From contig NZ_CALPBY010000004.1 of NCBI RefSeq assembly GCF_943181405.1, forward strand, positions 372,001-436,000: a DNA stretch of 64,000 nucleotides, in the 5' to 3' direction. This stretch comes from Cellulosimicrobium sp. Marseille-Q4280. Lineage in GTDB: Bacteria > Actinomycetota > Actinomycetes > Actinomycetales > Cellulomonadaceae. How positions within the stretch are numbered: position 1 is the first letter of the stretch; each line of letters begins with the position of its first letter. The notes beneath the pieces are model-generated. The model was not told where the DNA came from, did no database searches, and saw nothing but the letters and a program-made list of their open reading frames with translations. The position numbers and the translations under genes were made by a program. This document shows positions 9,112 to 16,681 of this stretch, piece by piece.

Positions 9112-9142
9112 TTGACCTTGACGTAACGTCAACTCCTAGCGT
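9112..9142 (+). promoter_or_regulatory. MerR-type promoter with 19-bp spacer and perfect dyad
   Basis: The -35 TTGACC (9112-9117) and -10 TAGCGT (9137-9142) are separated by 19 bp instead of 17, the hallmark of MerR-family promoters that need DNA untwisting. The spacer contains a perfect 15-bp dyad, TTGACGTAACGTCAA (9118-9132). The start of the regulator gene is 47 nt downstream of the -10 and has its own ribosome-binding site. This indicates autoregulation of the TipA-like gene at 9189. Confidence 0.82.
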
Positions 9143-9188
9143 GGTGATCGCTGCCGCACCGCACGGGCTGCGTACAGGAGGAGGCGTC

Positions 9189-10004
9189 ATGGGAGTCACG
9201 GCACCCGCTCGGACGGCCGACTGGTCGATCCAGGAGGTCGCTCGGCTCGCGGGCACGACGAGCCGCACGCTGCGTCACTACGACGCCGTCGGGCTGCTCG
9301 CACCCACCCGCGTCGCGTCGAACGGCTACCGCCACTACGACGCGGACGCACTGGTCCGGCTCCAGCGGATCCTCCTCCTGCGGGATCTCGGTCTGGGTCT
9401 GCCCGCGATCAAGGCGGCGCTGGACGGCCCGGGCGACCGGGCGCCGTCGGGCACGGGTGCCGAGGACTCCCAGGTGCGGGCGCTGCGCGGCCACCTCGAG
9501 TGGCTGCGTGCCGAGCGGCAGCGGCTGGCGCGACAGATCGCGTCGGTCGAACGGACGATCACCACGATGGAAGGAGGTGGCGAGCTCATGGCGAAGGACA
9601 TGTTCGACGGGTTCGACCACACGCAGTACCAGGCCGAGGTCGAGGACCGCTGGGGCAAGGACGCGTACGCGCGCGGTGACGCCTGGTGGCGCGGGATGTC
9701 CGACGACGAGCGGTCGGCCTGGAAGGAGCGCACCGCACGGCTGAACGACGACTGGGCGGCGGCGGCGCAGGCCGGTGCCGACCCGGCGTCGGACGAGGCG
9801 CAGGAGCTCGCCCGACGCCACGTCTCGTGGCTGCAGGCCGTCCCCGCGAACCCCGTGCACGAGGCGGGTGCGCTGGCCGGCTACCTCCTCGGTCTGGGAG
9901 AGATGTACGTGAACGACCCGCGGTTCGCGCTCAACTACGGCGGCGTCGAGGGCGCGACGTTCGTGCGCGACGCGCTGCGCGTCTACGTCGACCGCGTCCT
10001 GTGA
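9189..10004 (+). CDS. MerR family regulator with TipAS antibiotic-recognition domain (TipA-like)
   Basis: A 271-residue transcription activator. Residues 14-83 are the MerR DNA-binding domain (WSIQEVARLAGTTSRTLRHY, then YRHYDADALVRLQRILLLRD). Residues 95-130 form the dimerising coiled coil, and residues 140-271 are the TipAS domain (DMFDGFDHTQYQAEVEDRWG through FVRDALRVYV), which in Streptomyces TipA captures thiopeptide antibiotics. The start ATG has GGAGGAGG upstream. A second, stronger ribosome-binding site inside the gene precedes Met134 and would yield a free TipAS protein of 138 residues, as in tipA. The promoter is of MerR type with the dyad described separately, so the gene likely controls itself. 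Whether it binds thiopeptides or other ligands is not visible. Confidence 0.9.
   Translation: MGVTAPARTADWSIQEVARLAGTTSRTLRHYDAVGLLAPTRVASNGYRHYDADALVRLQRILLLRDLGLGLPAIKAALDGPGDRAPSGTGAEDSQVRALRGHLEWLRAERQRLARQIASVERTITTMEGGGELMAKDMFDGFDHTQYQAEVEDRWGKDAYARGDAWWRGMSDDERSAWKERTARLNDDWAAAAQAGADPASDEAQELARRHVSWLQAVPANPVHEAGALAGYLLGLGEMYVNDPRFALNYGGVEGATFVRDALRVYVDRVL
9571..9590 (+). promoter_or_regulatory. internal ribosome-binding site and ATG for a free TipAS domain
   Basis: AAGGAGGTGG at 9571-9580 is the strongest Shine-Dalgarno match in the neighbourhood, and it lies 10 nt before an in-frame ATG at 9588-9590 (MAKDMFDGF). The position is exactly the junction between the coiled coil and the TipAS domain. 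In Streptomyces, TipAS is made from an equivalent internal start. The product would be 138 residues (9588-10004). Confidence 0.75.
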
Positions 10005-10037
10005 GCCGGACGCCCGGCCGGCCTGCCGGGCGGTCCC

Positions 10038-10068
10038 CGAGGGAGGGCTCCGCGTGAGCCCTCCCTCG
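10038..10068 (+). terminator. 13-bp perfect hairpin after tipA-like gene, enclosing the next start codon
   Basis: CGAGGGAGGGCTC (10038-10050) is perfectly complementary to GAGCCCTCCCTCG (10056-10068), with loop CGCGT. It lies 34 nt after the TipA-like stop and could act as a terminator, though it lacks a T tract. The GTG assigned to the next gene is at 10054-10056, and its ribosome-binding GGGAGGG is in the left arm. The hairpin would therefore also hide that translation start. Confidence 0.65.
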
Positions 10069-10908
10069 CGGGCCGGTGCCGAGCCGGTCGCCGCCGTGGT
10101 GATCGCCGTCGCGGCGGCCACCGCGCTCGCGGGCTGCTCGTCCTCGACGTCGTCGCCGGACGCGTACCGCCTGCCGCCGACCGAGGGCACGTTCGACTAC
10201 CAGCTCGGCGCCGCGTACGACCTGCCGGGCGGGCTCGACGTCGTCGTGCGCGACGCGACGGCCGAGCCCGCCGGGGGCGCCTACTCGGTCTGCTACGTCA
10301 ACGGCTTCCAGACGCAGCCGGGCGAGGAGGACCGCTGGCTCGGCGAGCACGAGGACCTCCTGCTGCACGACGCGTCGGGAGAGCTCGTGGTCGACCCCGA
10401 CTGGCCCGACGAGCTCGTCCTCGACCCGTCGACCGCCGCGCAGCGCGCGGGGATCCTGGAGGTCCTGGGCCCGGTCGTCACCGGGTGCGCCGACGCCGGG
10501 TTCGACGCCGTCGAGATCGACAACCTCGACACGTGGACCCGCTTCGACGACCCGGCGACCGGTCGCGTCGACGAGGAGGGCGCGCTCGCCCTCGCGGCGG
10601 CGTACGTCGACCTCGCGCACGGGGCGGGGCTCGCCGTCGCGCAGAAGAACGCGGCCGAGATCGCGGTCGTGGCCCACGACAAGCTCGGCTTCGACGTCGC
10701 GGTGACCGAGGAGTGCGCCGTCTACGACGAGTGCGCCGCGTACACGGACGTGTACGGCGACCACGTGCTCCAGGTCGAGTACGTCGACGCGCTGCCCGCT
10801 CCGTTCGCGGACGTGTGCGCACGGGCCGACCGTGCGCGGCTCACCGTCCTGCGCGACCGGGACCTCGTGGGGCCCGACGACGCGGGCTATGTGCGCGAGC
10901 AGTGCTGA
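10054..10908 (+). CDS. endo-alpha-1,4-polygalactosaminidase (GH114)-like lipoprotein
   Basis: A 284-residue secreted lipoprotein. The N-terminus has one Arg followed by VAAVVIAVAAATALAGC, a lipobox ending at Cys27. The remaining domain resembles the GH114/TM1410 TIM-barrel family: YSVCYVNGFQTQ near residue 75 (first strand), then DAVEIDNLDTW near residue 155 carrying the acidic residues expected of the active site, and later VAVTEECAVYDECAAY. Family enzymes cut galactosamine-rich exopolysaccharide; here the substrate is inferred only from the family. The GTG start lies in a hairpin loop. No other in-frame start would keep the basic residue before the hydrophobic core, so I keep it. Confidence 0.75.
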   Translation: MSPPSRAGAEPVAAVVIAVAAATALAGCSSSTSSPDAYRLPPTEGTFDYQLGAAYDLPGGLDVVVRDATAEPAGGAYSVCYVNGFQTQPGEEDRWLGEHEDLLLHDASGELVVDPDWPDELVLDPSTAAQRAGILEVLGPVVTGCADAGFDAVEIDNLDTWTRFDDPATGRVDEEGALALAAAYVDLAHGAGLAVAQKNAAEIAVVAHDKLGFDVAVTEECAVYDECAAYTDVYGDHVLQVEYVDALPAPFADVCARADRARLTVLRDRDLVGPDDAGYVREQC

Positions 10909-10926
10909 CCGGCCGAGGCGGGCGGC

Positions 10927-11634
10927 TCAGTCCGTCGTCGCGGCGGACACGTCGACGCAGACGACTCCCTCGTTGCCGTCCTGGTCCGCGATCACGGTGA
11001 GCGCGGGGGCGTCGCTGTCGTCGACGACGGTCCCGCCCGCGGCGAGCGCGGCGGCGACCCGTCGCGCGGCCACCTCGGGTGCGACATAGACCTCGACGTG
11101 GAACCGCTGACGTGGGGTCTCGTGCTCGCCGGAGGGCCCGAACCACAGGTTCGGCACCCGACCCGTGGCGTCGCGGATCTCGTCGCTCGGCGTCCCGCGG
11201 CCCTGGGCCTCGGCGCTCCCGGTCAGGAGCGCGGCCCACACGGGGGCGATGGTCGCGGAGCGCGCCGTGTCGAGACCGAGCTCGACGACGCTGACCGAGC
11301 CGGGGTCGGCGCCGAGCTGGTGCTCGGCGGCGATCTCGCTGATCCGTCGCGCGAGGTCGACGTCCAGCTGGGTCACCCATTCGACGACGTGCTCGGTGCC
11401 CGCGTCGTCGCGGTAGATCGCGTCGTCGCTGACCAGCTCGAGGTCGACGAACCCCGTGCCGATCGACACGCTCGGGTGGTGGCCGAGCTCGTCGCCCGCC
11501 TCGCCCACCGCGGCGACGAACCGTGCGCCGGTGCCGAAGTCGTCGACCAGGTAGCGGGTATGCAGGCCTTGGGCCAGCTTGCGCCAGTCCGTCAGGTCGG
11601 CCGCCGCGATCTGTGCGCCGCTCAGCATGTCCAT
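10927..11634 (-). CDS. 4a-hydroxytetrahydrobiopterin dehydratase-like/glyoxalase-like fusion protein
   Basis: A 235-residue two-domain protein. Residues 5-105 resemble pterin-4a-carbinolamine dehydratase (PCD/DCoH): LTDWRKLAQGLHTRYLVDDF, then GHHPSVSIG, which carries the HHP active-site signature, then LDVDLARRISEIAAEH. Residues 110-230 look like a glyoxalase/VOC fold (VSVVELGLDT to ALTVIADQDGNEGVVCVDV), with NLWFGPSGEH in the middle. PCD recycles the pterin cofactor of aromatic amino acid hydroxylases, and no such hydroxylase is in the window. The ATG at 11632-11634 follows TACGCT eight bases upstream, suggesting a leaderless mRNA. Many actinobacterial PCD-VOC fusions lack a proven substrate. 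Confidence 0.72.
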   Translation of the reverse strand: MDMLSGAQIAAADLTDWRKLAQGLHTRYLVDDFGTGARFVAAVGEAGDELGHHPSVSIGTGFVDLELVSDDAIYRDDAGTEHVVEWVTQLDVDLARRISEIAAEHQLGADPGSVSVVELGLDTARSATIAPVWAALLTGSAEAQGRGTPSDEIRDATGRVPNLWFGPSGEHETPRQRFHVEVYVAPEVAARRVAAALAAGGTVVDDSDAPALTVIADQDGNEGVVCVDVSAATTD

Positions 11635-11799
11635 GGACGGGCAGCGTATCCCCGTTCCGGCCGCAGCGACCCTCGAACGCCGGCCTGAGGTTCGTGACCT
11701 CCGACCCGCGCGCGATCGGCGTCACCTCACTAGCCTGGGGTGACGGTGGGCGGTCGCCCGCCGCGAGACAGCGTCGCGAGGCAGCCGAGGGAGGCAGCC

Positions 11800-13875
11800 A
11801 TGGGCACGTCGTCACCAGCCCCCGGGCCGCGCACGGTCCGCAACGTCGCCCTCGTGGGGCACAGCGGCTCGGGCAAGACCACGCTCGCCGAGGCGTTCCT
11901 CCATCGGGCGGGCGCGATCCCGCGGCCCGGCTCGGTCACCGAGGGCACGACCGTGTGCGACCACGAGCCCGAGGAGATCGCGCGGGGCATCTCGGTCGGG
12001 CTCGGCGTCGCGCACCTCGACTGGACCGCGCCCGACGGCGAGTCCTACCGCGTCACGCTCCTCGACACCCCCGGCTCGCCGGACTTCCTCGGCGCGGTCG
12101 ACGCGGCGCTGGCCGTCGCGGACCTCGCGGTCGTGGTGGTGAGCGCCGTCGACGGGGTCCGCTCCGGGACCCAGGAGGTGTGGCGGCTGTGCGACGAGGC
12201 GGGGATCCCCCGCCTCGTCCTCGTCTCGCAGGAGGACCGCGCGCGCGCCGACTTCCGCGCCGTGCTCGACGACGTGCGGTCGACCTTCACCGCGTCGTTC
12301 GTCCCGCTCGAGCTCCCGCTGGGCGAGGAGCAGTCGCTGCACGGCGTGGCCGACGTCCTCGCCGAGCGCGCGCGGGAGTACGACGGCGACGGGAGGTCCC
12401 ACGACGAGGCAGTCCCGGACGACGTCCGCGCCGAGGAGCACGCGCTCCACGACCAGGTGGTCGAGGAGATCGTCACGCACGACGACGAGCAGCTCGAGGC
12501 GTACCTCGCCGGTGACGAGCCCGGCGTCGCGGACCTGGAGCGCACGCTCGCGCAGGAGGTCCGCGACGGCGAGGCCGTGCCCGTGCTCCTCGCCTCCGCG
12601 CTCACCGGCGTCGGGGTCGACCGCGCGCTCGACCTCGTGTGCGAGCTCGGCCCGTCGCCCGCCGACCGGCCGGCCGTCGTCCTCCTGCCCGACGCCGCGA
12701 CGTCGGAGGTGGTGGCGGCACCCGGAGGGGACCCGCTCGTCCAGGTGTTCCGGACGGTGGTGGACCCGTTCGTGGGGCAGGTGTCCGTGTTCAAGGTGCT
12801 CTCCGGCAGCGTGGCGAGCGGGGACCGCCTGGTCGACGTCGCGACGGGTGCCGAGGACCGCGTGCACGGGTTGTTCCGCCTGCGCGGGCGCGAGCACGTG
12901 GCGGTCGAGCGCGTCGGCGCGGGGGAGGTGGCCGCGGCGGCGAAGCTCGGGGCGGCGTCCACGGGCGGGCTCCTCGCGAGCCGCCGCTCGCCGGTGTCCG
13001 CGCGACCGCTGCCCGGCCGGCCGGCCGTCTACGCGCACGCGCTGCGGCCCGTCTCGCAGTCCGACGACGACAAGCTCTCCGCCGCGCTCGCACGCCTCGT
13101 CGCGGAGGACCCGACGCTGCACGTGGACCTCACCGGAACCCAGGCGGTGCTCGGCGGGCTCGGCGACACGCATCTCGCCGTCGCGCTCGAACGGCTCGGG
13201 CGCACGTTCGGCGTGCACGTGACGACCGAGCCCGTCCAGGTCGCGTACCGCGAGACGATCGCGCGGCCGGCCGAGGCCGAGGGGAGGCTCAAGAAGCAGT
13301 CGGGCGGGCACGGCCAGTTCGCCGTCGTGCAGCTGCGGGTGTCGCCCCTGCCTCGGGGATCGGGGTTCGAGTTCGCCAACGCGGTCGTCGGCGGGTCCGT
13401 GCCGCGGCAGTACCTCCCGGCGGTCGAGCGCGGCGTCGCCGAGGCGATGGCCGCGGGCGGTCCGCACGGCTACCCCGTCGTGGACGTGCGCGTCGAGGTG
13501 TACGACGGCAAGGCGCACTCCGTCGACTCGTCCGACATGGCGTTCCGCACCGCCGGCGCCGTGGGGCTGCGCGAGGCGCTCGCCGCGGCCGGGACCGTCG
13601 TGCTCGAACCGGTCTCGGCCGTGACCGTGACCGTCCCGCCCGACGCGCAGGGCGACGTCATGGGCGACCTGTCGGCCCGGCGCGGCCACATCACCGCCAC
13701 CGACTCGCTCGACGACGGACGTGTCGTCGTCGAGGCGCTCGTCCCCGAGGCCGAGCTCGTGCGCTACGTGCTCGACCTGCGGTCGCTCACGGGCGGCCGC
13801 GGGTCGTTCACGGCACGCCCCGACCGGTACGAGACCCTCCCGGGCGGCGTCCCCGCCCCGAGCCCCACGAGGTAG
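11800..13875 (+). CDS. fusA2: elongation factor G-like protein, EF-G2 type
   Basis: A 691-residue translational GTPase paralogue. Domain I starts with the P-loop GHSGSGKTT near residue 22 and the G3 motif DTPGSPDF in place of the usual DTPGHVDF. The G4 motif is VSQEDR where canonical EF-G has NKxD, so guanine recognition is altered. Domain II, III, IV (SGGHGQFAVVQLRV and later FRTAGAVGLREALAAAG) and V (GDVMGDLSARRGHI) follow in normal order. The ATG at 11800 has GGGAGG upstream; a promoter-like TAGCCT at 11731-11736 precedes it. The stop codon TAG lies inside a repeat of the CGAGGTAGTACC family. The function of the EF-G2 class is not settled. Confidence 0.88.
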   Translation: MGTSSPAPGPRTVRNVALVGHSGSGKTTLAEAFLHRAGAIPRPGSVTEGTTVCDHEPEEIARGISVGLGVAHLDWTAPDGESYRVTLLDTPGSPDFLGAVDAALAVADLAVVVVSAVDGVRSGTQEVWRLCDEAGIPRLVLVSQEDRARADFRAVLDDVRSTFTASFVPLELPLGEEQSLHGVADVLAERAREYDGDGRSHDEAVPDDVRAEEHALHDQVVEEIVTHDDEQLEAYLAGDEPGVADLERTLAQEVRDGEAVPVLLASALTGVGVDRALDLVCELGPSPADRPAVVLLPDAATSEVVAAPGGDPLVQVFRTVVDPFVGQVSVFKVLSGSVASGDRLVDVATGAEDRVHGLFRLRGREHVAVERVGAGEVAAAAKLGAASTGGLLASRRSPVSARPLPGRPAVYAHALRPVSQSDDDKLSAALARLVAEDPTLHVDLTGTQAVLGGLGDTHLAVALERLGRTFGVHVTTEPVQVAYRETIARPAEAEGRLKKQSGGHGQFAVVQLRVSPLPRGSGFEFANAVVGGSVPRQYLPAVERGVAEAMAAGGPHGYPVVDVRVEVYDGKAHSVDSSDMAFRTAGAVGLREALAAAGTVVLEPVSAVTVTVPPDAQGDVMGDLSARRGHITATDSLDDGRVVVEALVPEAELVRYVLDLRSLTGGRGSFTARPDRYETLPGGVPAPSPTR

Positions 13876-13930
13876 TACCGCAACCCGCCGAGGTAGTACC
13901 CCTGTCCGCCGAGGTAGTACCGCAGCCCGC
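13868..13930 (+). repeat. three tandem 21-bp CGAGGTAGTACC units at the 3' end of the EF-G2 gene
   Basis: Units begin at 13868, 13889 and 13910, each CGAGGTAGTACC followed by a nine-base GC-rich tail such as GCAACCCGC. The first unit supplies the TAG stop codon of the EF-G2 gene. No inverted partner arm lies directly downstream, unlike other copies of this family in the window. The remainder of the gap to 14022 shows nothing recognisable. Confidence 0.85.
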
Positions 13931-14021
13931 CGGTCTCGCCCGTCGTGTCGGTGCATACCTGAGGCTTGCCGCGCCGAGGCCCGCGACGACGGCGTCGGCC
14001 GTCGTCGCCCTGCGGCGGCGC

Positions 14022-14564
14022 CTATGACGTGACAGTGAGCTCGTCGCCCCGTCCGGAGATCTCGACGTGACGAGGTAGCGGACTCTTCGTGGTGACGAGC
14101 TCGCCGTCCGCGTCCTGAGCGCGCCACACCGCCTGGCCGCCGGCGACGACGTGCTGGCCGGTGTCTTCGTCGTCGAGCACTCTCCACGGGCGGAGATACA
14201 CCACGTAGCGCGTTCCTGGGCCGGGCTCGAGTGCCGGTGCGACGTTCACCCAGCGGTCGCCTTCCTGGCGGATCTCGACGACGTCGCCCGCGGAGAGCGG
14301 CCCGGCCCCCGACGCGACGACGTCGACCTGCGTCACCACGAACGAAGCACCGTGCATCTCCTCGGTGCGCTGCGCCCCCGTCGGCTCGACGAGCACGACG
14401 TCGCTCGCCACGTCCTCGAGCTGCCTGAGCGTGCTGTGCTCCGTCATGAGGTCCAGCTCAGGGGCGCTGGGCTGGACGGTCGTGGTCTCGACCACCACCA
14501 GGACCCCGAGAAGTCCGAGCCCACCCAGGAGCACGAGCGACTTCCATGCCCGCTGCTGCGTCAT
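14022..14564 (-). CDS. hypothetical membrane-anchored protein
   Basis: A 180-residue protein that I do not recognise. The ATG at 14562-14564 gives MTQQRAWKSL followed by the hydrophobic stretch VLLGGLGLLGVLVVV (residues 11-26), a single membrane anchor or uncleaved signal. The exported part (about residues 30-180) is soluble-looking and mostly beta, with ALEPGPGTRYVVYLRPW and acidic turns. The presence of GTRYVVYL is reminiscent of small export-domain proteins that bind nothing known. GGGGAG lies about ten bases upstream. It stands alone between the EF-G2 repeats and the heme uptake operon. Confidence 0.6.
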   Translation of the reverse strand: MTQQRAWKSLVLLGGLGLLGVLVVVETTTVQPSAPELDLMTEHSTLRQLEDVASDVVLVEPTGAQRTEEMHGASFVVTQVDVVASGAGPLSAGDVVEIRQEGDRWVNVAPALEPGPGTRYVVYLRPWRVLDDEDTGQHVVAGGQAVWRAQDADGELVTTKSPLPRHVEISGRGDELTVTS

Positions 14565-14629
14565 CGCGTACCAGCTCCCCACCGTCCGTCGCGCCGCACA
14601 GCCTAGGTGACTCGGGAGGTCTTTCGGCG

Positions 14630-14649
14630 GACCGCGGTACTCCCTCGGC
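14630..14649 (-). repeat. single CGAGGTAG-family arm after hmuV
   Basis: Reading with the heme operon, CCGAGGGAGTACCGCGGTCC occurs 5 nt after the hmuV stop. It is the variant of the repeat with GAGGGAG instead of GAGGTAG that serves as the pairing arm elsewhere. No clear partner is nearby, so it may act only as part of a weak terminator. Confidence 0.6.
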
Positions 14650-14654
14650 AGGGG

Positions 14655-15527
14655 TCAGCGGCGCGGCAGCACGATCGGCGCGCCGCCGCACGGGTGCTCG
14701 ACGATCTCGACCGGATAGTCGTAGACCTCGCTGAGCAGCGCCTCGGTGAGCACCTCGCGCGGTCCGCCGTCCGCCACCACACGACCGTGCGCGAGCAGCG
14801 TCACGCGGTCCGCGTATGCCGCGGCGAGCGACAGGTCGTGCACGACGACGACGACCGCACCGCCCGCGGCGGCGTGCGCCCGTGCGAGCCGGAGCACCAG
14901 CTCCTGGTGCTTGAGGTCGAGCGCGGCGGTGGGCTCGTCGAGCATGAGCAGCGTCGTGCGCTGGGCGAGCACGCGCGAGAGCGCGACGCGCGCCTTCTCG
15001 CCGCCGGACAGCGACGTGAAGTGCCGCTCGGCGAGGTGCTCGACGTCCGTCGCTCGGAGGGCCGTCGCCACAGCATCGTCATCGGCTTCCTCGAGCGGCG
15101 TGCCGCGCCAGGGCGAGCGACCCATGCGCACGACGTCGACGGCCGTGAACGGGAAGCTGAGCGACACCTGCTGGAGCAGCACCGCCCGGCGCATCGCCAG
15201 CTCGGTGGGCGACCAGTCGCCCAGCGCGCGTCCGTGCACGACGACGTCCCCCGCCTCCGGGGTCAGGTCGCCCGTCAGCACCCCGAGCAGCGAGGACTTG
15301 CCCGCGCCGTTGGGACCCAGCAGCGCCCGCACCTCGCCCGCGCGCACGTCCACGGACACGTCGCGCAGGATCGGCGCCCCGCCCAGCGTGAGCGACACCG
15401 CGTGCGCGGCAGTGACGACGTCGCCGGGCGAGACGGGCTCGGGCAGGCGGGACCGGCGTCGGGCACCGGTCACGGCGGTCCGCAGCGAGCCCAGGAACGA
15501 GGAGCCCTCGTGGCGCAGGTCGGTCAT
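14655..15527 (-). CDS. hmuV: heme ABC transporter ATP-binding protein
   Basis: The 290-residue ATPase of the heme importer. Walker A GPNGAGKSSL is near residue 73, the Q-loop VLLQQVSLSFPF near 120, signature LSGGEKARVALSR near 175 and Walker B LLMLDEPTAALDL near 195. The FecE/HmuV-type Q-loop and short C-terminus place it with iron-chelate/heme uptake ATPases. The ATG at 15525-15527 overlaps the stop of the permease gene, so hmuU and hmuV are coupled. It powers HmuU for heme import to the cytoplasm, where heme oxygenase at 18093-18761 could release the iron. Confidence 0.92.
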   Translation of the reverse strand: MTDLRHEGSSFLGSLRTAVTGARRRSRLPEPVSPGDVVTAAHAVSLTLGGAPILRDVSVDVRAGEVRALLGPNGAGKSSLLGVLTGDLTPEAGDVVVHGRALGDWSPTELAMRRAVLLQQVSLSFPFTAVDVVRMGRSPWRGTPLEEADDDAVATALRATDVEHLAERHFTSLSGGEKARVALSRVLAQRTTLLMLDEPTAALDLKHQELVLRLARAHAAAGGAVVVVVHDLSLAAAYADRVTLLAHGRVVADGGPREVLTEALLSEVYDYPVEIVEHPCGGAPIVLPRR

Positions 15528-16681
15528 GCCCAGCCTCCCTGGCGCGAGCGCGTGCGGCGCAGGAGGTAGAAGAAGAACGGCCCGCCGACGAGCGACGTGA
15601 TCATGCCGAGCGGCAGCTCGACGCTCGCGACGGCGCTGCGCGCGAGGAGGTCGGCGGCGAGCAGCACGACGGCGCCGCCCAGCACCGAGGCCGGGATGAG
15701 CGTGCGGTGGCTCGGCCCGCAGACCATGCGCACGAGGTGCGGCACGACGAGCCCGACGAACGCCACGATCCCCGTGAACGCCGTGCCCGCGGACACCAGC
15801 AGCGCGACGAGGACGATGACGACCTGACGCAGCCGCTCGACGTCGACCCCGAGGTGGTGCGCCGCCCGCTCGCCCAGGGCGAGCAGGTCCATCCTGCGCC
15901 GCACGAGCATCGCGCCGGTGACACCCACGACGGCGATGGGCAGCACGACGGCGACCGAGCTCCACGTCGCGCCGCCCAGCGAGCCGAGCTGCCAGAACAC
16001 GACCTGCTCGCGCGCGGCCGGGTCGGCGACGAACGTGAAGAACGCGAGCAGCCCGCCCGCGAACGCGTTCACCGCGATGCCCGTGAGGACGAGCGTGACG
16101 ACCTCGGTCCGCCCGCCGGCGCGCGCGAGCGCGTAGACGACGAACGTCGTGACGAGCCCGCCGACGAACGCCGCCCCGGCGACCCACGTCCCCGGCACGA
16201 GCGCCCCCGCCGTGACGATGACCGCGCACGCGCCGACGGCCGCTCCGGCCGACACCCCGATGACGCCCGGCTCGGCGAGCGGGTTCCCGAACACGCCCTG
16301 CATGAGCGCGCCCGAGCACGCGAGCGCGGCCCCCACGACGATCGCCATGACGACGCGCGGGAACCGCACGACCCACAGCGCGTTCTCCCCCTGCGGGTGC
16401 GACGGCATCGGTCCCCAGTCGAGCCCGACGTGGTGCGCGAGCGACCCGAGCACCTCCGCGGGCGAGACCGGCACCTGGCCCGTCATCCCCGACACGACGG
16501 TGAGCACGGCCAGCGCGGCACCGAGCCCGCCCATGAGCCAGCGTGCGGCGCGGCGCCGCTGCTGCCCGACGTCGGGGCCCACCCGGGTGGGCCCGCCTCC
16601 CGGGCGCGTGGCGGCGTCGGGCACGGTCGCGGTGACGCCGTCCTCCCGTGCGCCTGTCGGGCGCGTGACCGGCGCGCTCAC
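15524..16681 (-). CDS. hmuU: heme ABC transporter permease (FecCD/BtuC family)
   Basis: A 385-residue BtuC-type permease with about ten membrane segments. After a 50-residue cytoplasmic leader come family signatures VRFPRVVMAIVVGAALACSG and MQGVFGNPLAEPGVIGVSAG, and near the C-terminus GIVAFVGLVVPHLVRM, which forms the coupling helix to the ATPase. The GTG start at 16679-16681 overlaps the stop of hmuT (GTGA), a strong sign of co-translation. It transfers heme received from HmuT. Confidence 0.93.
   Translation of the reverse strand: MSAPVTRPTGAREDGVTATVPDAATRPGGGPTRVGPDVGQQRRRAARWLMGGLGAALAVLTVVSGMTGQVPVSPAEVLGSLAHHVGLDWGPMPSHPQGENALWVVRFPRVVMAIVVGAALACSGALMQGVFGNPLAEPGVIGVSAGAAVGACAVIVTAGALVPGTWVAGAAFVGGLVTTFVVYALARAGGRTEVVTLVLTGIAVNAFAGGLLAFFTFVADPAAREQVVFWQLGSLGGATWSSVAVVLPIAVVGVTGAMLVRRRMDLLALGERAAHHLGVDVERLRQVVIVLVALLVSAGTAFTGIVAFVGLVVPHLVRMVCGPSHRTLIPASVLGGAVVLLAADLLARSAVASVELPLGMITSLVGGPFFFYLLRRTRSRQGGWA

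Noticed and set aside
14030-14070. Partner arm for the EF-G2 repeat array inside the next gene.
   Set aside because: No complementary GGTACTAC word is present there; the nearest inverted arm is 700 bp away after hmuV.
11812-14187. A 791-codon minus-strand frame over the EF-G2 gene.
   Set aside because: It is a shadow of the EF-G2 gene: His/Arg/Gly-rich and without domains.
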